Assembly: GCA_902806565.1 (NCBI GenBank)
Contig: CADCXA010000010.1
Location: forward strand, 62,001 to 126,000
DNA from: Hypoxylon rubiginosum
Taxonomy: Eukaryota; Ascomycota; Sordariomycetes; Xylariales; Hypoxylaceae
Reading direction: 5' to 3'
DNA length: 64,000 bases
Position 1 is the first letter of the stretch. The number at the start of each line of letters is the position of its first letter. The notes under the pieces are model-generated. The model was not told the DNA's origin. It did not search any database and saw nothing but the letters and a program-made list of their open reading frames with translations. A program made the translations under genes and the position numbers. Shown one piece after another: positions 33,518 through 44,928 of this stretch.

Positions 33518-34975
33518 CTAGATGTCAAGGGTGTTTAGGGTGCCCTGTTGCCCATTTGAGTTATCCACGGGCCCGGGGTTGGTAGCCACATTGATGTTAG
33601 TGTCGGTCGCCCCTGTGTAGGGGGCAGAGGTCTCTCCCGTCTCCACCGGCGGTGCTGGTGGTGTTGGGATCTGTGTCGGCGTGTCTGGGTTGGCCTCTCT
33701 GTAAAGGCGCGCCCCAGCGTACCTAATCTTGCCTAGTTCTTTCCTCATAGGGTAGATTAGGTGCTTGTTCTTACGGATTGGCTTGGCCGGGCAGTCCTCG
33801 TGGTCTGCCGGCCGCGGTCTGTAGCAGTTGGTGCAGCTTGGAGGTTTGTTGCAGGGTAGCGGGTGTTCTGCCGATAGTAATTCGCTGCAGTTCCTGCATC
33901 TTGCTTGCCTTGCGCAGAATCTATCCGAGTGCCATACGTAGCACCCCGAGTCGCGCCTAATCAGCTGCGGTTTCTTCTCTATCAGGCGTGATAGGGCGCT
34001 TGTCCCGAACAGCCTCACTTTCGTGAGGAAGGAAACGACCCACATGCCCTCTATGGGGCCTACCCCCTACCTTGAGGGCCTCACATTGACCGGGGCTTCC
34101 CCGATTTGAGCCTTGACCTCTTCATCAATAACCCCTGAGCTATGGACGATTTCTCCCTCCAAGGTGCGCAGCATGGTTGGGTAATCTGGCACAACATAGT
34201 TGAACCATTTGACCAATACTTTGATCTATTCGACACTAATGGCCCTGCCAACTTTATCTTTCTGGTCGATCAGCTTTTGCCTGACCTCTTTGTTCTTTGG
34301 GCGAATCGAAAGGCCCGTAGCTGTTTGGTGGATAGCGACGATGTCCGCTAGGGACAGCCCCGTTTCGCTGCATATGGCGTTTCTCAGGGCGTAGCTGGAC
34401 TGTTCCTTGGCCCAGGATATCCTGTCGGTTAGGAGCCTGGCTAATAGCCATAGGTCTTCCTTTTCCTTTTCCTTCCTCGCGCTGGCGCCGGAGCTCTTGG
34501 AGCTGGTGCTTTTGGAGTTGGCTGTGGAGCCGGAGTTTTCTGTCGGAGCGTATGAGCTAGTCGCTTTCAGCACGGCGGCGTATGTGCTAGTCGTTTTCTT
34601 CGAGTTCCCGGTCACCCTAGAGCTAGCCTGCCCTGTGTCGCCGACTAGCGACGCCCCGGCTTGGGAGCTCGTGTTCAGAGTGTTGGCGTCGGGGATTGCG
34701 AAATGAGAGGGTAATCCCTTCGCAAAAAGGGCTGCGTTTAGGAAGGTCGAGAAGTGCCGTGTAATTTCCAAAGCCACGGATCGTCGGTCTCCCGTGCAAG
34801 AGGCCACCACATTGTCAAGGGATCGAGCCACTAGTGTCAGAACTTCGCGGCGATCGTTTGTTTTTCGTTCAAGTTCAGCTAGCGCTGAGTAAAGGGCGTC
34901 GGTTGTCGAGCCGTTTCCTGGTCGTGGGACGGGGACTGAAGCGAAGGGGTCGCCGTCGGCTCGCTGTGAAGCCAT
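33518..34975 (-). pseudogene. LINE copy 2, ORF1 (Gag-like)
   Basis: ATG at 34975 gives MASQRADGDPFASV and a helical segment. The Ser/Thr-rich linker (NSKKTTSTYAAVLK) and KEDLWLLARLLTDRISWAKE follow. After a frame change near 34226 and stops near 34050-34080 comes LIRRDSGCYVWHSDRFCA and three knuckles, CRNC..HPLPC, CTNCYRPRPADHEDC. Order and spacing match the ORF1 of the first LINE. Confidence 0.8.
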
Positions 34976-35050
34976 TGTTCGAGCAGTCGTGTTCCTTCTC
35001 TGGTTTCCAAGTCTAAGAGGGTGTGCTGGGCAGCATCTACGTGCTATGGT

Positions 35051-36207
35051 GTAGTCTAGACAAACTTGTTTGCAAAGGTATTCTGGCGTTTTTGGGACTG
35101 CGAAAGTCCGTGATGGGAGAAGCCCTTCTATGGCTTCGAACGAATAACGATTTATACTTTGACGACAATTTTTGAAACCTGTGGGGTAAGAAAGAGAATA
35201 TATATATTAATACCTCGGATCCTTTTGGCTGTTGCCCACAACGCCAATACGGAATAAGAATCTGCGGCGCGATCTGGATATGTTCCTCAGCAGGCTAATC
35301 GTCTCCCTACATTCAATGACGACGTTAACGAAAGCGGTTCCCACGCGGAAGCCAAGAGCAGGAGCGATTTTAGCGCCCAAGATCTAATCGAGATTAACGA
35401 CGACAAATTCATGGCTGTGGATCGCGACCCATTTTGGGGGGGGAACGGATGAGGTGGACGGCTTAAACGTGGAAGGATGGGTGAATGCGCGTTGAGAGGC
35501 GGGGAACCTTAGGTACATGTAGGCAGAGATGATGTGGAGAGTGAGACTGGCGTGGGTTTCTTTCCTGACCTAACCGACCAGGTCAACGACGCGTAAAAGG
35601 CTCTCTTCGTACAGCAGTCAATCTACGCAGAGCTTCAGCAAGCGGTCCACTGCGATGGATAACGACCAGGCGCGATAATTCCAGACCTACAGGGAGTCGA
35701 ACTTTAGCGTAAAGTCGTACGTGAATAACCCCCCGAATTTCTTGCCCTGGGATATACATACCTGTTAACAATTTATAGATGGGCGTCCATTAAACTCCGG
35801 CAGCGTGGCGCGGCTGTGGTGACACATCCGGTCTTCCCCTTTCTAGTGTTCAGCCATTAGAAATATACGCACAATCTGCGAATCGATGACAGAAGAACAG
35901 CTTCTCTGCGCCAGTGAGCAGCCCAAGCATGCACCGTTTGCTTAAGGAGATCTTGATTGTTGGTCAGCAGCAGCCCTTGCCGAGCGAAGAAAAAGTCGTA
36001 TTGTTAAGCGTGATCTGCCAGCTGTATCCTCGCCGGTGGGCTTAACAGTTGCTCCGCCTGGTGTAGCAATTGGCAAGGGATCCTAACGAGTTAGCCGCGC
36101 AAAGACTTAACCGATTACAGAGCTCTCTTGACTAAAAGACTTGTTACCTACCGCGGTCATATATTGCAGAGAAACTAGCCGGTGTGATGTAGCTTCCCAT
36201 CAATGAC
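35051..36207. other. No gene seen
   Basis: Only short scattered frames. Possibly includes the 5' untranslated region of LINE copy 2 at its left edge. Confidence 0.5.
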
Positions 36208-36861
36208 CTATGTGAATTGGACAAGACGCCAAAACCCATCAATAAAGCACAATCGACACCAATCCATAGGCATATTCTCGTTTATGCGGGTTCGTTTCCA
36301 AAAGTTAAGTACGCACTGAGATTGGCGACAGAGGGGCACTTCACGAAGAAATGAATGTGACGTCGAAGCTGTCTTCTTATCTACGAAATCATCTTCTCTA
36401 CTATCTATTAAATCTTGAAGAACTTGACCTGCCACAGCATGATTGGGAGATGACGTTTGTTGACTTTTCCTAGAAGATCCCTACGGCTCCGAAGTCTCAT
36501 CATGCTGATGGTTTGGAATGTTGAGGATGCTAGGATGGACGAATCCTGTAGTTTCAGAGGTGTGATGTTGATCTTCCTCTATTTCAAATTCGCTGTACGG
36601 CGCAAATTCTCCAGCCTTTTAATATTCAGAGATGTGATGTTGATGTTCTGAAATTTGAAAAGGATGTTGTCCAAAAGGCACCAAAGGTTTAATAATAGGG
36701 ATGGCCGGACCTATAGGCCGAACAGGGCCCGCAGGTTGAACGTGGTTGGAGAGTTGGAATGTATTTATACCAGATGCTATTCTTTCTCGCATAGGTCTTG
36801 TGTCGTTGTTGACAGGCGGCTCCCTCCTGGAGCCGCGTACGTAACCGGATAGTCTAAACAT
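36208..36861 (-). pseudogene. Unknown protein gene with two in-frame stops
   Basis: One frame runs 217 codons from MFRLSGYVRGSRREPP to FIDGFWRLVQFT with TAA after QHHISEY and TAG after DETSEP; both would revert to Gln by a single C. The middle contains a Pro/Ile-rich stretch (GPVRPIGPAIPIIKP) and two related blocks, HPFQISEHQHHIS and EFEIEEDQHHTSE, about 25 residues apart. The C-terminal part (EVPLCRQSQCVLNFWKR, DWCRLCFIDGFW) is Cys/Trp-rich. No family is recognised. The two stops and no other damage suggest light RIP. Confidence 0.5.
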
Positions 36862-38505
36862 GCTGACAAATATGTTGTGGATTGATTTAACGTGAACATA
36901 TCATGGAAAGACGCCGGGAATAGACTTGATAATAGCTTCGGCATCGACATCGCAAAGCCTAAAACATACCTGACTGTTCATATCTTCTCCATAGTTGCAT
37001 GTGGTGATAGTCTAGCCCAGTATTATTCAATACCTGTATGATGTGGGCCACGATATCCAAAGCAGGGCATACGATATTACTATCCTCATTACCACATTAT
37101 CATTTTATCATTACATATCTACCTAAAAACTATTTTCGCTTCAAGTATACATTAATCCCTATAATTAAAATCTGCTTTACGTGGTAACGCATAAAAATGC
37201 ACAAACCCTATAGCCTTACCGTTGCCTAAGATCACTGGTACTAGAAAAGCCTGAACATATGCAAATTCTGTAGCCTCACCGCCGCCTTGTACGACCACGA
37301 CCAGGCAGGAATAGGATCAATCGTCCTAGAATATTCTAGATGACAGATTTATGTCAACCGAACACAAAAGTTTACAAAGTTTAATTGGCTATATTAGTAA
37401 ATTTTTATTAAGAGGCAACGATAGCCTTAGGAAAGCAATAAGGCGGAACTGGAACTTTGGTTATATGGATAAGCTATAAAAGCTCTCTTCCCTTAATGTC
37501 TCTGCTAGCAACTACGAAATTCTCACCTCTACTCGAAGTCGAAAGACAGGAACTAGAAAGAAATATCACCCAACACTTTAGAAGTCTCGGCTGTGGTTTC
37601 AGCATCGCTAAAACAGTGAGACAGAGGTTGTTAAGATATTCAACGTCATCTTCCTCTTGGGCCCGTTGCAGATGAAAGCGCCAATAGACTTATAGACCGC
37701 TCATAGACGTGTCCTTGCTACTCATACTATACTGGATACGCATCAGACGGCGTATCGCCACATAACTTCCTAGGTAGGTATCCTGTGCCACCAACACAAC
37801 GGCAGGAAAGCTCACCGCAATTGCGCATACTGACATCCTGACAGTCTAGATCAACGGCCCGTCGCGGTTGAAGTTCCCCGTTCTGACGATATCCGGTTCC
37901 GTGCTCCAACCTAAGATTTTAGGATACGTCTCCGAGACACGTACAGCTGTATACCGTGCCGACGGCAGGAAAGCTCACCGCAGTTGCGCATACTGGCAGT
38001 CTAGGTCTGCGACCCATCGCGGCTGGGGGTCCCCTTTTTGACTATAGCTGGTTTCACGCTCCATCGTAGAGATCCGAGACATAAGTGGATATTGTTTTTC
38101 TTGCCCTATCTTAAACGTTCGTTTCGTTTGAGGTACTATCTCTGTTGTAGGATTCTCTGGCTCGTGTAACGCGGCAGCGGATACAGGCTTTGGCTTCAAT
38201 TTTTGTGGGTAAAAACTTCAAACGCGACGAGGTCAGCGAAATTTTTTCATATCGCTTGTGTGACTGATGCAGTTATTAGGTTCAACTTCTATACCTTAAT
38301 AACGATTGCTTCAAACGCAGCAAGGTAGTGGAAAGGATTCCATCTTTTATACGGCATGGTTATTGATACCTACCTACATAAGACTCGACATATTTCCACT
38401 TCAATTAACAACCCAACTTCTTACCAATCCACACTGAACACAACCTCCTCTCTCTTAGATCTGAACTTATTCTCCTCTCTCTTGTCACTTTCGGTTTTCG
38501 TTACC
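36862..38505. repeat. Intergenic region with a duplicated 105-bp block
   Basis: The block at about 37805-37913 (ggaaagctcaccgcaattg and following) recurs at about 37966-38070, roughly 80% alike, both followed by a gctcca motif. On the minus strand each block would read CQY/CQD..LR with a common QPRxxVDLDCQ core, but stops interrupt it. The rest is AT-rich. It is the region upstream of gene A1. Confidence 0.6.
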
Positions 38506-39829
38506 ATGTCCGTGCCCATGACTCCAATGAAGTTGGGCTCGGGACAGGGTTCTCGCTACGCTGGTTCGGGTCTCACCATCACATTCCTCGCCACAGTACG
38601 TTTGGCTGAAAGAATTGAAAGGGACGAACAATTCATCAAGTTCGGTAACCTGGTCCTAGACTTTGGTGTGGCGATGCGCCCGAGGTTTGTCACAGATGTT
38701 GTCAGTTCGGAGTATTATTTTCGGGATACACATGTCCTGATGTCAGCCCACATGTGGAACTTGGGAGAATGCACCGTGAACGAAGGAGACGTTGTCATGG
38801 TTACCGGAACCTTCGCCCCCTGGGCGTTCCGGACCAAGTCTCCGGACGACGGCCCAGCGTGGAGTAGTCTCCTAACTACTTCATTACCAAACATTTCAGT
38901 GCAAGTATTCCATTATCAAGATAATATTTGCCTAGCTGACCATTATCTATAGCATACGGAACGTCAGTCTGCAAGACCCTAATAACTTTGCTCTGATGTC
39001 AGAGTGGGTACCCTGCTCATTTTATGGTCGGGTCTGCTCTGTTGCAGACATGCCGGGGCTCACTCTAAACATAAACCTCGTTTATGAGTTGAGTTCCTGT
39101 GGTGTCTGGGTGGAAATTCAGTATTATCTGAACCGTAGGGACGACAACGAGCCCCTAGGCTGCCTGAAAAAGGGGGCCTACTCGATGTACGTCTTTTTGT
39201 TTTTCGATGAGTCGGCGCGCAAGCGCCACAAGTGGGCACTAGCAGATGGCTCAGTCAAGCTGGCCACCAATGCGTACATCTACTGCACCGGAAGGATATC
39301 TGGTCAACTAAAGGAGGACTTCGTCGTGTCGGCGGGTTATGACAAGGAGACGCCACTAGATCTGTCTCCGGTTCTGGTTGTGGTGCCAAACGAACTACGT
39401 CAACCAGCCACGATGACAGGGACAAGCCAAGCAGGTGTATCGTCACCTACAAAGGCCACTGACGCAAGGTCGGAACTACAGCAGAAGCTGCTGCTCTCTG
39501 CTAAGAAGTCTGCGACGACTTCGAGAGCAGCGCAGAAGGCGCCAATGACAGATCTCACTCGATCAGAGGACTCCGGGTCGGATGGGGACGCTTCCGACCG
39601 CTCACTATCTCCAATTCAGGATATTCTCAAGAGGAAGATAGCTGCAGCTGATGCGGAGGCGGCGGAAGCAGAGGAAGATACTGCTAACGACACGGGTAAG
39701 TGCAAATTCCTACCGCGCTGGTCTAGGCTGACGGTTGCTCTATTGTATACATCAGACGAGGCTCAAATTGAGGAAGATGAGGCGTATGCGCGAGGACTGC
39801 GAAGCGGTACGAAGCGTCGTCGACAGTAA
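38506..39829 (+). CDS. Gene A1: TPxK / basic-tail nuclear protein, unknown family
   Basis: First protein of the A-B cassette. Exon 1 (38506 to about 38.86-38.90 kb) gives MSVPMTPMKLGSG, AGSGLTITFLATVRL and ends near GTFAPWAFRTKS. Exon 2 starts by 39003 with VPCSFYGRVCSV, YSMYVFLFFDESARKRH, YIYCTGRISGQL and LDLSPVLVVVPNE, then a Ser/Asp/Glu-rich linker. A third exon follows a 60-nt intron (GTAAGT..CATCAG) and ends GTKRRRQ. Conserved with A2 are TPxK, GSGL, PW[AS]FRT, CSF-GRV, CTGRI and SPV-V. 'GDVVMVTGTFAPW' and 'AYIYCTGRI' look like OB-type beta strands, which is inference. The basic C-terminus suggests the nucleus. The exon 1-2 junction is not resolved. HNH gene B1 starts 412 bp downstream on the same strand. 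Confidence 0.7.
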
Positions 39830-40240
39830 AGAGGGGAATGCGGACGGAGCCTGGGATTGTTGATTTTTTTTTACACTGCGAAGGCGTTTCAACATGATTG
39901 CCACCGACAGCATTATTCAACATGACTGCTGTCAATGCCTTTAAAGGAAGTTCATTAAAAGTAGCTTAGACTCACAAACAAATTAGGCAGTATTGTGTGC
40001 CCTTTTCTCCCTATCGGTATGTGAGTTCTCTTGAATGTAGGTATCTAGGTACCTAGATGCCGGATGGGGCTGATGGGGTAGGCGGAGTGGTCGGTAGGTG
40101 GAAATACCTAAACCCGATATATACGATGGAGACCCATCTTAAATGAGCCGGATGCTGCCTGTGAGGCTAGACAAGATATTATTCACTCCTACAACCCTTT
40201 CTTTGAATATATATACAAGCACATCAACCTGTATTCCATT

Positions 40241-41926
40241 ATGGCTCAAGAAACTCCCAAGGATCGAGAGTATCCCAAACTCACCCGACTTCCGACAGGT
40301 GCGGAACGAGCAAGAATTCTCAAACGTATCGATTTCTACCACCCAGCCTACCCGAAAGCTCCACCATTGTTCACGGTTCGCGCAGCAGACAATGGAGGCG
40401 TGCACTACAACATACCGTACTACGCCTGCTGTATCATAGCTGGAAATTGTTGGCACGAAGACGAGGGGAGACAATCGAGTCCCGACCACCCATTTTTCTC
40501 CTCGACTCCCGATCCAAATACTCGCATCACCATACCGACCGATAGTATTCTGCGCGACGCCCAATATTGGTTCCAAGTTCCAACGATTATAACAAACTTC
40601 CGTACCGATATTATTGATGATATTTCCGCCGGTTCTCAATACGACATAGGCCCGTATCCGATTGTCCCAAACTTCACACACTGGGACTTCCCCAAACATA
40701 TTCCTAAGCCCTGGAAGGAAGTGCCGATTTTACCCATCAACCCAGCCCCTAGCGAACGACGCAGCCAACACCCAAGTGAGCCTTCAACTTCAACCGCGGC
40801 CGAACAAACCATCAGTGATCCTACAGCAGGTCGAAGATCAGCGATGATTCATGATGAAGCCTGTCGCATCACCGGATCTACTTGGGCTTTAGAGTTGGGT
40901 CATATTATTCCACAAGCTGCTAACCAATGGTTCAACGAAAACCACATGCGCCTATTCCAAGATAATGCTCTGGGAGAGAAGGACAACGGGGCGATTGACG
41001 ATTTTTCGAATGTTGTTCCTATTCGTCAAGATCTGCATAAACTTCACGATAGTTGCTACATTGTCTTCTTCCCATTGCCGAGATACGATGATCCTCGCAC
41101 CTACAGGCTGGTTTCCTACATATTTCAAGGGGCCGACAAGTCCCTCGATACCACACTAGAGGTGCACGAGCTCTTCCACCGGAGTCCATGTTTTCCTCTT
41201 ATTGGAGTTCCTCCTGAGTACCTTTTTGCTCGGTTCGCATGGTCTGTTTTCTACTTGAGATCGATGCCGATCATGAAACAGAAGAAAGAATTCTTCGAGT
41301 TTCGAGTTCTTGAGTCTATTCCAATGAAGGGTCGTCGAGTATTCACAGAAAGAGCAAGGCCAAGCAAATGGACAAAGGAACTGAAGGTCAACCCAACGGC
41401 CGGTAGGAAGCGAAGCCACGAAGAAGCAGGCGACACTGGAGCGCATCCGAATGAGTCGATAGTTGATTCAGACTATGACACCGACTCGGACGTATCCGAT
41501 CGAGCATCTGTCGATTCGGAATTCTACAAACGACCTTTCGATGTCTGTGGCAGTCCAGATGAATATAGCAGCGACAGCGAAAGCGAGCCTGATGATGCGC
41601 ATCCTCCAAAGCGCTCCCGATCCTCATCTACTGATGACATGACTAAGGGGGATAGAGATAGTGGTTTGCCACATCACAGTCAACAGGTCTCACCACCAAG
41701 TAGCGACGTAGATTCAGTACCATCTTGGTCTCGCTCCTCTGCAGCATACATCCTAGTGAAAGTCAACAGACCGGTTTCCCCCCCAGATACAGATATTAAT
41801 TCCGCACCCTCGCTGTCTCAATCTATAGATAGCATCGGAAGTAGCAATACAGGTACTATAGACCACGACGGAGAGAATCATCCAAAGAAGTTAATTGCTA
41901 ATATTCTTAATAAAACAATAACGTGA
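40241..41926 (+). CDS. Gene B1: HNH_2-type nuclease, 561 aa
   Basis: N-terminal block FYHPAYPKAPPLFTVRAAD and YYACCIIAGNCWHEDEGR is shared with B2. The nuclease core has a Cys at 208 (CRITG), His 221 in ELGHIIP, Asn 257 in SNVVPIRQDLH and His 266, so the H-N-H set is complete. A long C-terminal tail is acidic and Ser-rich (YDTDSDVSDRASVDSEF) with a basic PPKRSRSSS stretch. Positions 40606-40653 (GTACCG..CATAG, 48 nt) could be an intron: removing it joins NFR to PYPIVPNF exactly where B2 has an intron. HNH_2 proteins are frequent in fungi but their biological role is mostly unknown. Same strand as A1. No premature stop. Confidence 0.85.
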   Translation: MAQETPKDREYPKLTRLPTGAERARILKRIDFYHPAYPKAPPLFTVRAADNGGVHYNIPYYACCIIAGNCWHEDEGRQSSPDHPFFSSTPDPNTRITIPTDSILRDAQYWFQVPTIITNFRTDIIDDISAGSQYDIGPYPIVPNFTHWDFPKHIPKPWKEVPILPINPAPSERRSQHPSEPSTSTAAEQTISDPTAGRRSAMIHDEACRITGSTWALELGHIIPQAANQWFNENHMRLFQDNALGEKDNGAIDDFSNVVPIRQDLHKLHDSCYIVFFPLPRYDDPRTYRLVSYIFQGADKSLDTTLEVHELFHRSPCFPLIGVPPEYLFARFAWSVFYLRSMPIMKQKKEFFEFRVLESIPMKGRRVFTERARPSKWTKELKVNPTAGRKRSHEEAGDTGAHPNESIVDSDYDTDSDVSDRASVDSEFYKRPFDVCGSPDEYSSDSESEPDDAHPPKRSRSSSTDDMTKGDRDSGLPHHSQQVSPPSSDVDSVPSWSRSSAAYILVKVNRPVSPPDTDINSAPSLSQSIDSIGSSNTGTIDHDGENHPKKLIANILNKTIT

Positions 41927-42514
41927 TTTCTTTGGCAAGTAACTTCGTCGGATTTGATTATATCATTTCATTCTAATCTTTTTGATCTATTTTCATTTCA
42001 ATCGAACACTTTTTTATAGTTAGAAGGATAGGTTGAAATAGTAGGTTAGATTACTAGCTTGGGTTCCTTAAAACAGTTTAGCTTGTTTCAATTAAAGGAT
42101 TATGAACCTAAAACTCGGGTTTATTATGCCGCCCTAGCGCGGGGGGCCTCATTTTACGAGGGTTATTATGTCGTGTGCCCGAGTGCCCGAGTTTACGAGG
42201 GTTATTGTGTCGTGTTTTTTTTTCTATAGGAGGAGCTCGTCGCCCAAATAAGAAAGTAAAACTAAACTCGGGCATGGGCCGACTAAAGTTGCGGTCGATA
42301 ATTTCGCTCTTTATATCAAGGGTTAAATGTCGGACGGGCGATAGTTTGTCAGCAATGTGGTATTATATTGACTACCTACCTCCTATCATCCATTTCCGGT
42401 ACAGCTCACTCTGCATCACCGTAGGGCCAACCTAAATCTCCTACAACTCTGGACAATTGAAGCCCTGCAAGTATTCCCCCCCCCCCGGTATTGCTGCACA
42501 CCGTGACGGTGCTT
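41927..42514. repeat. Intergenic region with repeated acgagggttatt words
   Basis: ttacgagggttattatgtcgtg (42153) and tttacgagggttattgtgtcg (42191) are close direct repeats with actcggg/cccgagt motifs in both orientations around them. The second copy continues into the block shared with 28521-28555. May be a degenerate small DNA element. Confidence 0.5.
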
Positions 42515-44437
42515 TTATATTTTGGCCTGAAAGCGCTCGGTTTCTGGACCCCGAAATGATGGCAAGCTGGAGAAAAAGGCAGCCAGTCTATCTTGGTCAA
42601 CCATGGGCGCATTGACAAAGGCGTCGATTGCCGGGTCGTTGATCATGCCTTCCAACATCGGTAACATGGAATTCATCGCATCGACATCGCGATCCAGCAG
42701 CGCCCGCCGGGACACAATACCGCTCTCAACATACCAGCTCTGGTCTTCCATCATACACGTCGACTCATACAAGGCCAACACTTGCGGCGTCACACTGAGA
42801 CCATGATTGTCTCCGTGTACCATAGCATCCTTGGCAGCCTCGTATGCCATGCGTTGGCCCGTAGCCCGGACTAGCGGCAGAGACAGCGGGAGGAGGCGGG
42901 CATTGAATTCTTTGCCGCGGTGTCCACCGTGAAGAGATGCCCATATCTGGCGGGCCTCGTCCCAAACTCCGGACTCGTGGCGCGCCAGAAGACACTGCGG
43001 GTAACGCGGTTTCGGCGGCGCATACCGGCTGAGTAAAATCTCGCTCGCAAGTCGGATGCAGAGGACCACATAGTCGCCTTCGGCGATGCTGTTGCCCTTT
43101 TCGGCGAGCCATACTTCGCTAATCTGGATGCGGTCGTGACGTGTTAGTTAATTATTACGGAGACATCTCTTTTGTGTGACGGAGGAGTCTACTGACTTGA
43201 TTGTGAGCGTAAAGACCTTGCCAGCCACATCGCTCAACGAGTTCGCTTAGCCCCTTCTGTGTATATTCGATGACGGTGGCCTTGAAAGCGCCGGCGATTA
43301 CGTTCTGCATGTCTAGCATTCCGACGTTTTTGATGAACAACCGCATCGCCTCAATTGCATAATTGTCAAAGATGACGGCATGTGCCAGAATCCGTGCGAT
43401 TGGGCCGTACTGAGTGCTAAAGGACAGGATAGGGGCCGGCTCTGGCGCACCGACCCGCCGTTTGGCGCTGTACCTACCGGCAATGCAGCCTGACACGCGC
43501 AGGGCGGTGGCATTGCTTGTAGATAGGCAAAGCGTGCCGACAGTCACGCGGTAGATAGCGCGCATAAAGTCTTTTCGCTCGTCCTTGGGTGAGCCGTGAA
43601 GACGCCCAAGAAGAGCTTCGGCCGGCAGTGGTACGTGGCAAAAGCTCGTCGAGGAGTGGTCGATGGTCTTGGCTCCTGGACGAGCGGGAAATAGGGTACA
43701 CGCAACGCCGCGGCACATCGCACCCGACGCATCGTTTAGAGGCACGATAAATGGACGTACTCCATTGTCTTTACCAGCTACCATGAGCCGGGCAAAAACG
43801 ACAGCCGTGCGCGCCATACCGGGGTGCGGAGAACTTGGAGGCATCGTCTTGGCTGCACGAGGATTGGGAGTATGAAGCACGAAGGAACCATCAGCTTGAT
43901 GGGTCGCTGTAGTTTCAAGGTTTCTCACGTCTAGCCCGTGGCCCAGCTCGGTCAGCAAGAACTCGCCGCATGTATCGAACCGCTCTAAGGCTTGGAGCAA
44001 AGGCAGCAGGTCCGGCCGCTCAGAAAGAAATGAGCTGATTGTGCCCATGCAGAGATTCCAATGGATGGTCAGGATGGTCCAAGCAGCGGAGTCGAGAATA
44101 AATGCTGGTGAAATATGAGCATTAGATCGTCTAAGCAGTGATATAGCTTAGGGGTCAACTCTGACTATGGCGATGAAAGTCCCAGAACTTTGGCTTCAGC
44201 GAGCGTATATCCTCAATTGTCATTCCTAAATGAACGTTACTACCTCTTAGTATTGATCGCACCTCCAGAGTAATGTAACTTTTTCTAACCGACTGCGTTA
44301 ACGAGACTTCGGGCTCGTTCATATGCAAGCCTGATTCTTGCCTCTACAGATGAGGCTTCTAGCTCACGGCGCTGGTGCCAGATAGGCTCTTGGAGGATCG
44401 GCGCGAACGACTCGACTCGAGAGAACGGGGAAGCCAT
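42515..44437 (-). CDS. Acyl-CoA oxidase/dehydrogenase-like enzyme
   Basis: ATG at 44437 gives MASPFSRVESFAPILQEPIW; after introns come IRSLKPKFWDFHRHS, then ILDSAAWTILTIHWNLCMG, FLLTELGHGLD (flavin-loop block), SFCHVPLPAEALL, and RILAHAVIFDNYAIEAM, ending FRGPETERFQAKI. This order is that of fungal peroxisomal acyl-CoA oxidase-like proteins (acyl-CoA dehydrogenase N-terminal and middle folds). They oxidise acyl-CoA to enoyl-CoA, passing electrons from FAD to oxygen. At least three introns; the last (donor GTCAGT, about 43194-43108) joins AHNQ to ISEVWLAEKGN. The region 44150-44290 needs an intron or has a frame break after NAVG. No C-terminal SKL is seen (ends QAKI), so peroxisomal import by PTS1 is not supported. 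Confidence 0.75.
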
Positions 44438-44928
44438 GGCTGTGGGAGGTGACAGCAGCGGACAGCAGCAGACGAGAGCAGTGCAATAATCGGATAGATG
44501 GGGGAGGGTTGTTTGCAGAAGATGTGGTTACGTTACGGGCAAGCCAAAGAGTTCGTTAGCCAGACAACAGAAGGTAGTCTGTAATGAACGATCACACTAC
44601 GTCCGCGTTCGAGTCTAATCGTGGGAGAACGTGATGTGAACATACGAAATATCCTCGAGCCAAATTTTCTTTTTTATTGCTTAACCAGCAGAGAGACCGG
44701 GCAGCCCGGGGTATGCTCTATCTGGATACAATAGAGCCCTACATTTCCCGTATGTGTAATCGCCTCCTAATTACAAGCAGTGAGACGCCATTATCGTGTA
44801 TACCAGATACCAAAGCATCAGCTACTACCCAAGAACTACCCTCCTAAGCGATAAGCCCCCACCGCTTTCTCGTACACTCTCCTATAGGATTGTCGGATAG
44901 AACATCTCGTAGACGAGCGGCGCACGGC

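Larger units (their letters stand above)
32346..35050 (-). mobile_element. LINE copy 2, 5' half only
   Basis: A second Tad-type LINE in reverse orientation with ORF1 and the endonuclease part of ORF2. It breaks off at about 32346, before any reverse transcriptase motif. Loss of the 3' half is unusual for LINEs, whose new copies normally lack the 5' end, so a deletion or recombination with the adjacent Gypsy debris is more likely. It is related to but clearly diverged from the copy at 14-20 kb. Confidence 0.8.
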
